DNA from: Schauerella aestuarii
GTDB lineage: Bacteria; Pseudomonadota; Gammaproteobacteria; Burkholderiales; Burkholderiaceae_B
Length of the DNA: 64,000 bases
NCBI RefSeq assembly: GCF_009866805.1
Contig: NZ_SIZW01000039.1
Coordinates: 62,001-126,000, forward strand
Direction: 5' to 3'
Positions 43,521 to 52,404 of the stretch are shown piece by piece (the stretch's first letter is position 1; each line of letters begins with the position of its first letter). The position numbers and the translations under genes were made by a program. A model generated the notes under the pieces. That model did no database searches, was not told where the DNA came from, and saw only the letters and a program-made list of their open reading frames with translations.

Positions 43521-44494
43521 TCGAGACGGATATCGGCGCTGGCCACGATCTTGGCCCAGCGCTGACGTTCCGATTCGAAGAACGCGTTGAGCTTGGCCGG
43601 ATCCATCACCACGATTTCGGCACCCTGCTCGTTGAGCTTGGCGGCGATGTCGGGTTGATTGACGATGGCGGCCAGGCGCTCGGCCAGCATCTTGGCGGTT
43701 GCCTCGGGCAACGTATTGGGCGACATGATGCCCTGCCACGTGCCGGATTCGAAGTTCGGCACACCCTGTTCGGCGATTGTCGGGATGTTCGGCACCAGCG
43801 TCATGCGCTCACGCTTGGAGATCGCAATGGGCCGAAGCTTGCCGCTCTTGATGTGCGGCAACGTGGCGAGCAGGCCGTTCATGATGATCTGCGTTTGCCC
43901 GCCGATGGTGTCCGTCACGGCTTGCGAGCCGCCCTTGTAGGGCACGTATTCCCACTTCGCCTTGGTCGCTTGCTCGACGGCCACGGCTGCCAGGTGGGGC
44001 GCGCTGCCGATCGCCGTGACGGCGAAATTCAGGCGTTCCTTCTGCGACAAGGCCACCAATTCGCCCAAGGTATTGGCCTTCACGTCAGGATGCACGGCAA
44101 GCACGTGCGGCGAGTACGCCAGCATGCTGACGCCGCGCAGATCCTTTGCCGGATCGAACGTCAGCTTGGTGTAGACGGACGGGCTGATGGCCAGCGCGCC
44201 CACGTCGCACAGCAGCACGGTGTGCCCTTCTTCCGCAGCTTGTACGACAAGTCCAGCCCCAACGTTGCCATTGGCACCGGGTTTGTTCTCGACCACGACC
44301 GTCTGTTTCAGCACTTCCGAGAGGGGCTGGCTGATAAGGCGCGCGATGATGTCCGACGACCCGCCGGGAGGATACGGCACCACGATGCGCACAGGGCGCG
44401 ACGGCCATGTCTGTTGCGCCCACGCGGGCAAGGAAAGACCGGTCAGCGGCAGGGAAGCCGCCGCAGTCAGAAACTGTCGACGATCGAGGGCCAT
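43517..44494 (-). CDS. Bug-family (TctC-like) periplasmic binding protein
   Basis: 325 residues from 44494 (MALDRRQFLTAAASLPL). The RRQFL near the N-terminus followed by a hydrophobic stretch ending PAWAQ looks like a Tat signal. Blocks: WPSRPVRIVVPYPPGGSSDIIARL, VENKPGANGNVGAG, VPYKGGSQAVTDTIGG. It stands alone on the minus strand, divergent from the PhyH gene, with a 10-bp inverted repeat in the gap. Confidence 0.92.
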   Translation of the reverse strand: MALDRRQFLTAAASLPLTGLSLPAWAQQTWPSRPVRIVVPYPPGGSSDIIARLISQPLSEVLKQTVVVENKPGANGNVGAGLVVQAAEEGHTVLLCDVGALAISPSVYTKLTFDPAKDLRGVSMLAYSPHVLAVHPDVKANTLGELVALSQKERLNFAVTAIGSAPHLAAVAVEQATKAKWEYVPYKGGSQAVTDTIGGQTQIIMNGLLATLPHIKSGKLRPIAISKRERMTLVPNIPTIAEQGVPNFESGTWQGIMSPNTLPEATAKMLAERLAAIVNQPDIAAKLNEQGAEIVVMDPAKLNAFFESERQRWAKIVASADIRLD

Positions 44495-44592
44495 GCTGTC
44501 TCCACTAGTTGTATGTTGTCGTATGACTTGGCGCAAGTATAGCGGCGCCGGTCGGTTGTCACACTAGCGAAAACCCGAACATGATCCGTATG

Positions 44593-44655
44593 GGGAGGCC
44601 GCGACGCCGCAGCGACCAACGGTGGCGTTGTTCTCAGAGGGCAGTGCGGCCTCCC
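44593..44655. repeat. 10-bp inverted repeat between divergent genes
   Basis: GGGAGGCCGC at 44593-44602 and its exact reverse complement GCGGCCTCCC at 44646-44655, 43 bases apart, in the 224-base gap between the Bug gene and the PhyH gene. It may be a stem in the PhyH leader RNA or a paired operator. The intervening DNA shows nothing else recognisable. Confidence 0.4.
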
Positions 44656-44718
44656 GCAACCTGCACCGTTGTGGAAGAATAGGGTTTTCCAGCAGTCAGG
44701 CGCCAAGGCGCGGATAGT

Positions 44719-45501
44719 GTGACCACCACAACGAAAGACCAGATAGCGGTTCTGCGCGAGCAGGGTTATGTGATTGTTCACGGCATGGTGCCGGCGGCGC
44801 GCCGGGAGGCCATGCTGGCGGTGGTCAACGATACGTTATTGGTGCCTGCGGGCTCGCTGGAGTTCGAGGCCGATCTGCGTTATCCCGGGGCACCGGCGTC
44901 ACGTGAGGCAGACGGTGGCGCAACCATCCGGCGTTTGCGCGACGCGTACGCGCGCGATGCGGCCTTTGCCGCCTGGGCCTGCGACCCCGCCATCGCGGCC
45001 TGGATGACGGCCTATTTCGATGAACCCGCCTTGCTGTCGCGCGCGCATCACAACTGCGTGATGACCAAGCATCCGCTTTACGGCAGCCTCACCGGTTGGC
45101 ATCGCGATATCCGGTATTGGTCGTTCGGGCGGCCCGATCTGGTGTCGACGTGGTTGGCGCTCGGCCACGAATCGTCGGAAAACGGTGGTTTGTGGGTCGT
45201 GCCGGGTTCGCACGCGATGACGTTTGCTGCAGATCAATTCGATAGCGAGCAGTTTTTCGTGGCCGACGATCCGCGCAATGTGCCGGTGCTCGCGCAGGCG
45301 ATTCCCCTTACGCTCGCGCCCGGCGACGTGCTGCTGTTTCATTGCCGCACGCTGCACGCGGCCAGCCAGAACGCGACCGATCATGTAAAGATCTCGGTGG
45401 TGAATACCTATCACGCAGCGAGCAATCCGCCGTTGCCCGGCACGCGATCGGCAAGTGTGCCGGACGTGCCGTTGGACGTTGCGGCGGATCAGGTGCAATA
45501 A
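44719..45501 (+). CDS. Phytanoyl-CoA dioxygenase (PhyH) family Fe(II)/2-oxoglutarate oxygenase
   Basis: 260 residues from a GTG start. The facial triad is visible as His128-Arg-Asp130 (GWHRDIRYW) and a distal His, most likely His213 (RTLHAAS). The Arg that binds 2-oxoglutarate is expected shortly after and is not certain. The double-stranded beta-helix blocks GGLWVVPGSH and LAPGDVLLFH are typical of PhyH. It would hydroxylate a small metabolite. The aspartate dehydrogenase cluster converges on it. Confidence 0.85.
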   Translation: MTTTTKDQIAVLREQGYVIVHGMVPAARREAMLAVVNDTLLVPAGSLEFEADLRYPGAPASREADGGATIRRLRDAYARDAAFAAWACDPAIAAWMTAYFDEPALLSRAHHNCVMTKHPLYGSLTGWHRDIRYWSFGRPDLVSTWLALGHESSENGGLWVVPGSHAMTFAADQFDSEQFFVADDPRNVPVLAQAIPLTLAPGDVLLFHCRTLHAASQNATDHVKISVVNTYHAASNPPLPGTRSASVPDVPLDVAADQVQ

Positions 45502-45585
45502 CGCGATCTGGCCGGCGCTACGCGGCGGTGCCGCCCCACCGGGCTGCAACCGTCCGGTGAGACCGAGGAGCCGACGGACGACGCC

Positions 45586-46389
45586 TTACGTGCCGACGCG
45601 CAGCGGCCCCGTCAGTTTGCGCAAGGCCGACAATACGCTCAGCGCAGTGATGCGGCCCGTCTTGGGATTTTCCGATGGGATATTGCGAATTTCCATCGTG
45701 AACGAGGCGGAATCGGCATCGACTTCCACGCGGTGCGTGTTGCGATCGATATCAGGATCGGCCCAGATCTCGAGCGTGGTGCGATCGGGCCCGATGCCGG
45801 CCAGCGACACGCTCACCGCCACGTTGAGGTTGGCGGGGAAACCAATCGCGGCCTCGCGCGGCGAGCCTTTGAAGATCAGCTTGGGTTCGGTGATGCCGGC
45901 GATATCGATGCCCTGTTCGACCAGGAACGGCGCGCCCAGCAAACCGCGCACCGGTTTGCGGGTGATCATCGTGACCGAGTGGATCGTGTTTTCCGCCGCA
46001 GCCGTCAGCGCATCGAGGCCCAGGATGGCGCCCGACGGCACGATGATCTGACCGCCATGCTCGGCGGCGAGCGGGATCAAGTCTTCGTTCTGCAGCAATG
46101 CACCCGAGCTCAACACGATCACTTTCTTTCCGGCGCGCAGAAACGGCGCGGCGATGCGATGCAGTAGGGCGGCCGGTGCGCATTCGATGACGACGTCGCA
46201 ATCGTCGACCATGTCGTCGATCGTGGTGAAGCGCGGCGCGTCGTGCTGCCAGTCGATTGCAGGCGCCTTGGCCGGCTCGCGAACGCCGATGGCCGTAAGC
46301 GTGAGACCGGGAATACCGGCGTCGAGGGCTTGTGCCAACGATTTTCCGATGGCGCCGAAACCGGCGATGCCAACACGATAGTGGGTCAT
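45586..46389 (-). CDS. L-aspartate dehydrogenase family
   Basis: 267 residues. NAD(P)-binding GFGAIGKSLA at the N-terminus, then VIECAPAALLHRIA and VIVLSSGALL. GAPFLVEQG and the C-terminal DRNTHRVEVDADSASFTMEI contain the conserved Asn-x-His of the L-aspartate dehydrogenase family. This makes iminoaspartate or oxaloacetate from aspartate, or runs in reverse as an amination. It is last in the minus-strand order Bug, LysR, dehydrogenase. Some relatives act on other amino acids, so the substrate is probable rather than proven. Confidence 0.85.
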   Translation of the reverse strand: MTHYRVGIAGFGAIGKSLAQALDAGIPGLTLTAIGVREPAKAPAIDWQHDAPRFTTIDDMVDDCDVVIECAPAALLHRIAAPFLRAGKKVIVLSSGALLQNEDLIPLAAEHGGQIIVPSGAILGLDALTAAAENTIHSVTMITRKPVRGLLGAPFLVEQGIDIAGITEPKLIFKGSPREAAIGFPANLNVAVSVSLAGIGPDRTTLEIWADPDIDRNTHRVEVDADSASFTMEIRNIPSENPKTGRITALSVLSALRKLTGPLRVGT

Positions 46390-46414
46390 GATGATCTGCT
46401 CACAGAAACGAGGG

Positions 46415-47395
46415 TTAAGACAATGCCGGCGCGGCGTTGCCCGATTGCCGCGCCTCGTTCAGCACCCAGGTGCGGAAGGTGGCGATGGCGGGGCGGTCGT
46501 GCGCGCCGTTGTGGGTTAAGAGGTAATACGCGCCGGCGCTTTTGAGCGGCGTGGCGGGGCGCATGGGCAGCACCAGCTCGTTGCGTCCGGGGTAGCCGTC
46601 CAGCAGGATCTCCGGGATCAGCGCAATGCCCTTGTGCTCTTGCGCGGCCCGCATGGCGATGTAGAAGTGGCCGTATTCGAGCTTGGCGCGTTTGGCCGGC
46701 AGCGACGCGCCTTGCGCGCGCAACCAGTCGCGCCACGCATCGGGGCGGCTGGCGGTGTGGATGAGTTCGAATGACGTCAGGTCGTCGAGCGAGGTGATCG
46801 GACCGCCTTGCGCATGCAGATCGCGCGACATGACCGGTACCAGGATGTCGTCGAACAGGAAGTCGGCGCAGATGCCGTCCCAGTTCTTGACCAGCGTGAG
46901 ATCGACGCCGGGCGCGTCGCGCGGGTAACGCGTGCCGGCGAGCGGCCCCACGCGAATGGCGAGATCGACGCCATCGGCCAGCATATCGAGCGGCCGGATG
47001 TCGGACACCACGCGAATCTCGATGTCGCGATGCTGGGCGGTGAACTCGGCCAGGCGCGGCATCAGCCAGAGTTGGCCGATCGTAGGGATGGTGTTGACCG
47101 TGAGCACTTCGCGGCGCTGCCGGTCCCGCACGCGATGCGTGGCCGTTTCGAGTTCGGCAAGAATCCGCCGGCAGGTTTCGAAATACACGAAGCCGGCTTC
47201 GGACAATTCCACCTGCCGCGCCCCGCGCACGAACAACCGTTTATCAAGAAACGCTTCGAGCTTGCGGATCTGCAGGCTGACTGCGCTTTGCGTGACACTG
47301 AGTTCTTCGGCCGCGAGCGTGAACGATCGATGGCGGGCGGCCGCTTCGAAAGCACGGATGGTGGTAAGCGGCGGCAGATTTCTCGTGACTGGCAT
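46415..47395 (-). CDS. LysR-family regulator, GcvA-like
   Basis: 326 residues from 47395 (MPVTRNLPPLTTIRAFEAAARHRSF). The PPLTTIRAFEAAARHRSFTLAAEELSVTQSAVS layout, in parts, is that of the GcvA subgroup. The effector domain follows. It lies 25 bases upstream of the aspartate dehydrogenase gene and 29 bases downstream of a Bug gene on the same strand, so it is probably co-transcribed and regulates this small operon. Confidence 0.9.
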   Translation of the reverse strand: MPVTRNLPPLTTIRAFEAAARHRSFTLAAEELSVTQSAVSLQIRKLEAFLDKRLFVRGARQVELSEAGFVYFETCRRILAELETATHRVRDRQRREVLTVNTIPTIGQLWLMPRLAEFTAQHRDIEIRVVSDIRPLDMLADGVDLAIRVGPLAGTRYPRDAPGVDLTLVKNWDGICADFLFDDILVPVMSRDLHAQGGPITSLDDLTSFELIHTASRPDAWRDWLRAQGASLPAKRAKLEYGHFYIAMRAAQEHKGIALIPEILLDGYPGRNELVLPMRPATPLKSAGAYYLLTHNGAHDRPAIATFRTWVLNEARQSGNAAPALS

Positions 47396-47424
47396 AGCGC
47401 GCGCGGCAGTTGCGGCGGCCGGCA

Positions 47425-48402
47425 CTATTGCACCTGAATGCCCGCCTGGGTGATGACGTCGCGCCAGGTGCGGTCTTCATCGCGCACGTAAGCGGTAAAC
47501 GCCGGGGCGTCCATGGTCAGCGGCGCGATGCCGCGGCTGCGGAAGTCGGCTTGCAATGCGTTGTCGGCCAGAGCGGCCGCGAGGCCGGCGCTGAGTTTGG
47601 CGACCGCATCGGGCGGCGTGCCGGCCGGCACGAATAGGCCAAACCATGTGCTCGCATTGTAGTCGAGCCCCAGTTCTTTTAATGTGGGCACGTCAGGCAA
47701 CTCGGGCACGCGGGTGTCGGTGGTGACGGCGAGGGCGCGCACGCGGCCGGCTTTCACATTGGCCAGTGTGGTGGGCAAGGGATCGACCAGCAGGTCGAGC
47801 TGACCGCCGATCAGATCGGTCATGGCGGGGGCGCCGCCTTTGTACGGCACATGCATGAACTTGGTGCCGGCGCGCAGATTGAGCAGCTCGGCCTGCACAT
47901 GATGGCTGGTGCCCGACCCGGCCGATCCGTAGTTCAGGCTGCCCGGCTTGGCCTTGTCCGCCGCCACCAGATCGGACCACTTTGTGTAGGGCGATTGTTC
48001 GGCCACGATCACCACGCTTGGCACCGCAGCAATGCCGCCCACGGCAATCAGATTCTTTTCGGCGCTATAGCCCACATCCTTGTAGAGATTGGGCGCCACG
48101 GCGATCGTGCTGGCTGCGCCCAGCAGCAGCGTGTAGCCGTCGGCGGGGCTGTTGATGGCGTTCAGCGTGCCGATCGTGCCGCCGGCACCGGGCTTGTTCT
48201 CGACCACGATGTTGCCGGGCAAGGTATCAGACAGGTGCTTGAACAGCACGCGGCCGATGGTGTCGTTGATGCCGCCGGCAGGAAAGGGAATGACGGCGCG
48301 CACGGCGCGATTGGGATAAGGATCGGCGGCGTGGGCCAGGGGTGCCAGGCAGGCGCCGGCGGCGATCGAGAGGCTGATGAGCAGACAACGCATGCGAGAC
48401 AT
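47425..48402 (-). CDS. Bug-family (TctC-like) periplasmic binding protein
   Basis: 325 residues from 48402, preceded by AGGAG. Signal peptide ends LAHAA. Blocks: YPNRAVRAVIPFPAGGINDTIGR, VENKPGAGGTIGT, YGSAGSGTSHHVQAELL, VPYKGGAPAMTDLIGG. First in the order Bug, LysR, aspartate dehydrogenase, which suggests an amino-dicarboxylate-like ligand. The 268 bases between it and the GMC gene show no gene. Confidence 0.92.
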   Translation of the reverse strand: MSRMRCLLISLSIAAGACLAPLAHAADPYPNRAVRAVIPFPAGGINDTIGRVLFKHLSDTLPGNIVVENKPGAGGTIGTLNAINSPADGYTLLLGAASTIAVAPNLYKDVGYSAEKNLIAVGGIAAVPSVVIVAEQSPYTKWSDLVAADKAKPGSLNYGSAGSGTSHHVQAELLNLRAGTKFMHVPYKGGAPAMTDLIGGQLDLLVDPLPTTLANVKAGRVRALAVTTDTRVPELPDVPTLKELGLDYNASTWFGLFVPAGTPPDAVAKLSAGLAAALADNALQADFRSRGIAPLTMDAPAFTAYVRDEDRTWRDVITQAGIQVQ

Positions 48403-48670
48403 GACCGAAACTCCTGGATAAAGGCGATCGGCCGAGCCTGGAAACAGGCGGGCCGCGAAGACGATGCCAGGGCAGTCTAGGGTCGCCCGCGCAGCGTCGC
48501 AAACGATTAAAAATCCGCTACGCATAAGTAGAACTCATGCCTGAAATCGGGCGGTTGCACCATCATGAATCACAGCGGTACCCGCTTGGCGCCGCCATGC
48601 CGGGCGTAGCCGCGCACGCGCGCTTCCTGTCGTGCGCGGCTACGACGTTGCAGGCACCGCGAACGTGCCG

Positions 48671-50281
48671 TCAGCGCTCACGTGCCGCCGCCTGGATCAA
48701 GGCGGCGCCGCGTTCGGCGATCATGATGGTGGGGGAGTTGGTGTTGCCTGACGTGATGGTGGGCATGATCGACGCATCGATCACCCGCAGCGACTGCAAT
48801 CCATGCACGCGCAGTTCGCTATCCACGACCGCGCCTTCGTCGGCATGCTTGCCCATGGTGCAGGTCCCTACCGGATGGAAAATGGTGGTGCCGATTTTGG
48901 CTGCGGCCTGAGCCAGTTCCGCATCGCTTTGTGCGGCGGGGCCAGGCAACCACTCCTCGGGCCGATAGCCGGCTAACGCGGGCGCTTGCACAATGCGCCG
49001 GACCAGGCGGATCGCATCGATGGCCACGCGGCGGTCTTCGGCCGTGCTGAGATAGTTGGGCGCGATGATCGGCCCCTGCGTGGCACCCGTGCCATCGATG
49101 TGCACCGAGCCCCGCGAGGTGGGGCGCAAGTTGCACACGCTGGCCGTGAACGCATCGAAGGCGTGCAGTGCTTCGCCGAAAGCCCCCAATGACAGCGGTT
49201 GCACATGGAACTCGAGATTGGCGCGCTGCTGCGCCGGATCCGACTTTGCAAATACGCCCAACTGCGATGGCGCCATGCTCATGGGCCCGGTGCGCTTGAG
49301 CAGATACTCGATGCCGATACCGGCCTTACCCAACCAGGTGGCCACCATTTTGTTGAGCGTTTTCACGCCTTGCACTTTGACCACCACGCGCAATTGCAGA
49401 TGGTCCTGCAGGTTTTCGCCCACGCCGGGCAAGTCGTGGCGCAGGGCGATGCCGGCGTCGCGCAGGCGATCCGCCTGGCCGATGCCGGAGCGCTCGAGCA
49501 AGAGCGGTGAATTGACGGCGCCGGCCGCCAGAATGACTTCGCGGCTGGCGCGTACGTCGCGCGTTTTGCCCTGATGATCCAGCACCACGCCGGTACACGT
49601 GGTGCCCTCGAACGTGAGGTGGCGTACCGCTGCCTGGGTGAGCACATGCAGGTTGCGCCGGCGCTTGACCGGGCGCAGAAAGGCTTTGGCCGTGTTCCAG
49701 CGCCAGCCGCTTTTCTGATTCACGTCGAAATAGCTGGCGCCGAAGTTGTCGCCGCCGTTGAAATCGGTCACACGCGGGATGCCTTCGTGGCGCGCGGCCT
49801 CGGCAAAGGATTCCAGGATGTCCCAGCGCAGGCGTTGCGCTTCGACCCGCCACTCGCCACCGGCGCCATGATGCGCGTCGGCGCCGCGGTAATGGTCTTC
49901 GCTGCCCTTGAACACGGGCAGCACGTGATCCCAGTTCCAGCGCTCGTCGCCGGTGAGCCGGGCCCAGTCGTCGTAGTCCTGGCGCTGGCCGCGCATATAG
50001 ATCATGCCGTTGATCGACGATGAGCCGCCGAGTACGCGGCCACGCGGATAGATGAGCGCGCGGCCATCCAGGCCGGCCTCGTGCTGCGTCTTGTACATCC
50101 AATCCGTGCGGGGATTGCCGATGCAGTACAGATAACCGACGGGAATGTGAATCCAGTGATAGTTGTCGCGCCCGCCGGCCTCGATCAGCAGTACGCGATG
50201 GGCGGGATTGGCGCTCAGGCGATTGGCCAGCACGCAGCCGGCCGAGCCCGCGCCCACAATGATGTAGTCGTATGTCTCCAT
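48671..50281 (-). CDS. GMC-family FAD oxidoreductase (choline dehydrogenase-like)
   Basis: 536 residues. The FAD loop GAGSAG is at residues 10-15, GRVLGGSSSINGMIYMRG is the GMC signature 1, and AAGAVNSPLLLERSGIG matches signature 2. The catalytic His lies in IFHPVGTCTMG, with the last active-site segment TSGNTNSPTIMIAERGA. It oxidises an alcohol to the aldehyde. It follows a LysR gene by 46 bases on the same strand, which may regulate it. Confidence 0.92.
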   Translation of the reverse strand: METYDYIIVGAGSAGCVLANRLSANPAHRVLLIEAGGRDNYHWIHIPVGYLYCIGNPRTDWMYKTQHEAGLDGRALIYPRGRVLGGSSSINGMIYMRGQRQDYDDWARLTGDERWNWDHVLPVFKGSEDHYRGADAHHGAGGEWRVEAQRLRWDILESFAEAARHEGIPRVTDFNGGDNFGASYFDVNQKSGWRWNTAKAFLRPVKRRRNLHVLTQAAVRHLTFEGTTCTGVVLDHQGKTRDVRASREVILAAGAVNSPLLLERSGIGQADRLRDAGIALRHDLPGVGENLQDHLQLRVVVKVQGVKTLNKMVATWLGKAGIGIEYLLKRTGPMSMAPSQLGVFAKSDPAQQRANLEFHVQPLSLGAFGEALHAFDAFTASVCNLRPTSRGSVHIDGTGATQGPIIAPNYLSTAEDRRVAIDAIRLVRRIVQAPALAGYRPEEWLPGPAAQSDAELAQAAAKIGTTIFHPVGTCTMGKHADEGAVVDSELRVHGLQSLRVIDASIMPTITSGNTNSPTIMIAERGAALIQAAARER

Positions 50282-50327
50282 CCCATCCTCATCGTTGGGG
50301 GATTTTGTTGTGCGCTCAAGCGTACCG

Positions 50328-51254
50328 CTAACTTGGGCCTAACGGTGCGGCCGCTGGCGCTCGTGCGGCAACCAGATGGTCGCGCAGCAGCCGCGCCGCC
50401 GCCGACAGTTCGCCCTCGCCGCGAAAGCAGAGGGCAAAGCGGCGGTCGGCCCAGTCGTCCGTGAGCGCCACCACCCGCATTGCTTTCGAGGCGGCGTAGT
50501 ACTGGGCCGTGGTGGTAGGCACGATGGCGATGGCAAGGTTGGCGCCCACCACGCGCATGGCGGAGTCGAGGTTGGACACGATCACGCGCCGCATGAGGGT
50601 TTTGCCGCTCTGCCGGGCGAGCTGCGTGAGCGTACGGGTCACGGCGCTGGCATCCGGCAAGGTGACCTGCTCATGATCGAGCGTGTCGGTCAGCGACACC
50701 TCGCGATACCGCGCCAGCGGATGCCGCGGGTGCACCGCCACGGCCAATCGATCGCCGCCATAGGGCAGGCAGGCCAGACCCAGAAAGTCTGCCGCATCCC
50801 AGCACATGCCGAGCGACGCCACGCCGTCGCGCACGCCGCGGATGATGTGATGGCTCAGTCCTTCTTCCATATCGACACGGATATCGGCATGCGCGGGATC
50901 GTGCAGAAACGTCGCCACGTCTTCGGCCAGCGAGGCCGCCAGGACGGAAGCGGTGGCAAGGATGCGCACCTGACCTTTGACGCCGGAGGAGAACGCGCCG
51001 ATGTCGCGTTCGATCCGGGCGACATTGCCCAGGATGGCGCGCGCGTGGTCGAGCAGGGCTTCACCGGCCGGCGTGGGTGCCACGCCGCGGCGGCCGCGCA
51101 CGAGCAGCTTCATGCCCACCGTGTCTTCCAGCGCCGCCAGCCGCTTGCTGATGGCCGATCCCACGATATTGGCGGCTTCGCCCGCGCGCGCGATGCTGTG
51201 CTGCTCGCAGACGGCCACGAACAGCCGCAAAGTGGTCATGTCGAGATCGCGCAT
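50328..51254 (-). CDS. LysR-family regulator next to the second HMGL/CoA-transferase module
   Basis: 308 residues. The winged helix-turn-helix is at residues 6-65 (FVAVCEQHSIARAGEAANIVGSAISKRLAALED in parts). It is divergent from the HMGL gene at 51370 with a 115-base shared promoter region, the classic arrangement for LysR control. It could also affect the GMC gene downstream on its own strand. Confidence 0.9.
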   Translation of the reverse strand: MRDLDMTTLRLFVAVCEQHSIARAGEAANIVGSAISKRLAALEDTVGMKLLVRGRRGVAPTPAGEALLDHARAILGNVARIERDIGAFSSGVKGQVRILATASVLAASLAEDVATFLHDPAHADIRVDMEEGLSHHIIRGVRDGVASLGMCWDAADFLGLACLPYGGDRLAVAVHPRHPLARYREVSLTDTLDHEQVTLPDASAVTRTLTQLARQSGKTLMRRVIVSNLDSAMRVVGANLAIAIVPTTTAQYYAASKAMRVVALTDDWADRRFALCFRGEGELSAAARLLRDHLVAARAPAAAPLGPS

Positions 51255-51272
51255 GAGAAGAGCCTTGAGATA

Positions 51273-51326
51273 TTCCGTTTCGGAAGCATAGGGCTTCTGA
51301 ATCAGCAGTTCAATCTCCGATCAGAA
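51273..51326. promoter_or_regulatory. Shared LysR/HMGL promoter region with two dyads
   Basis: TTCCG-TTT-CGGAA at 51273-51285 is a perfect short dyad near the LysR start. TTCTGA at 51295-51300 and TCAGAA at 51321-51326 form a wider one. Either could be the LysR site for the divergent HMGL operon. Neither has a clean T-N11-A core, so this is tentative. Confidence 0.35.
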
Positions 51327-51369
51327 ATCCTAAACTCAAACCAGACGATGAGACCGGAGAGGAGACGAC

Positions 51370-52386
51370 ATGACGGCAGGCAATTCACAAGGCGGCATGC
51401 GAGGCGCATTGGGCCAGGGCAACACGGGCGGCGCAGCAGCGTCGCGCCCTGCCGCGTGGCCGGCGCGCGCCACGATCCGCGAGGTCGGCCTGCGCGACGG
51501 ATTGCAAAGCGTGGCCACCATCGTCAGCACCGAGAACAAGCTTGCGTGGATCGATGCCGCGTATGCCGCAGGTCAGCGAGAGATCGAAGCGGGATCGTTC
51601 GTGCCGGCGCGGCTCTTGCCGCAACTGGCGGATACCGAGATCGTGGTGGCGCACGCGCGCACGTTGCCCGGCTTGACGGTATCGGTGCTCGTACCCAATC
51701 TGAAGGGCGCCGAGCGGGCTTTTGCCGCGCAGGCCGACGTGATCGTCGTGCCGCTGTCGGCCAGCGCCTTGCACAGCCAGGCGAACTTGCGCAAAACGCC
51801 GGATGAGGTGGTGGCGGAGGTCGCCCGGATGCGCGCGGCGCGCGACGCGGCGGGCGCGCGCACGCTCATCGAAGGCGGGGTGGGCACCGCTTTCGGCTGT
51901 ACCTTGCAGGGTGCAGTCGATCCCGCCGAGGTATTGCGATTGATGCAGGCACTGCTCGACGCCGGTGCGGATCGTGTGAGCCTGGCCGATACCGTTGGCT
52001 ACGCCGACCCTGCGGGCGTGCGGAGACTGTTCGAAGCGGCGCGCCGCCAAGTGGGCGATCTGCTGTGCTGTGCGCATTTTCACGATACGCGCGGCCTGGG
52101 GCTGGCCAATGTGCTGGCCGCGCTGGACACCGGCATCGATCGGTTCGACGCGTGCCTGGCCGGTATCGGCGGCTGCCCGCACGCGCCGGGCGCCAGCGGC
52201 AATGTATCGACCGAGGACTTGGCCTTTATGCTTGGCAGCATGGGCATCGATACCGGCCTGGACATTGCGCGACTGCTTGCCTTGCGAGCGGACGTGGCGC
52301 AGTGGCTGGCCGGCGAGCCCCTGAGCGGCGCGCTATGGCGTGCCGGCTTGCCCGCAACCTACGTCGCGCCGCGCGCGTACGCCTGA
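51370..52386 (+). CDS. HMG-CoA lyase-like aldolase (second copy)
   Basis: 338 residues. After a 35-residue Gly/Ala-rich leader, the TIM-barrel blocks appear: REVGLRDGLQS, SLADTVGYADPAG, AHFHDTRGLGLAN and AGIGGCPHAPGASGNVSTED with the active-site Cys. It is clearly a paralogue of the protein at 23557-24468. The CoA-transferase gene follows after 18 bases. AGGAGAC precedes the ATG. It likely cleaves the CoA thioester made by its neighbour. Confidence 0.9.
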   Translation: MTAGNSQGGMRGALGQGNTGGAAASRPAAWPARATIREVGLRDGLQSVATIVSTENKLAWIDAAYAAGQREIEAGSFVPARLLPQLADTEIVVAHARTLPGLTVSVLVPNLKGAERAFAAQADVIVVPLSASALHSQANLRKTPDEVVAEVARMRAARDAAGARTLIEGGVGTAFGCTLQGAVDPAEVLRLMQALLDAGADRVSLADTVGYADPAGVRRLFEAARRQVGDLLCCAHFHDTRGLGLANVLAALDTGIDRFDACLAGIGGCPHAPGASGNVSTEDLAFMLGSMGIDTGLDIARLLALRADVAQWLAGEPLSGALWRAGLPATYVAPRAYA

Positions 52387-52404
52387 CTCATCAAGGAATC
52401 TCGC

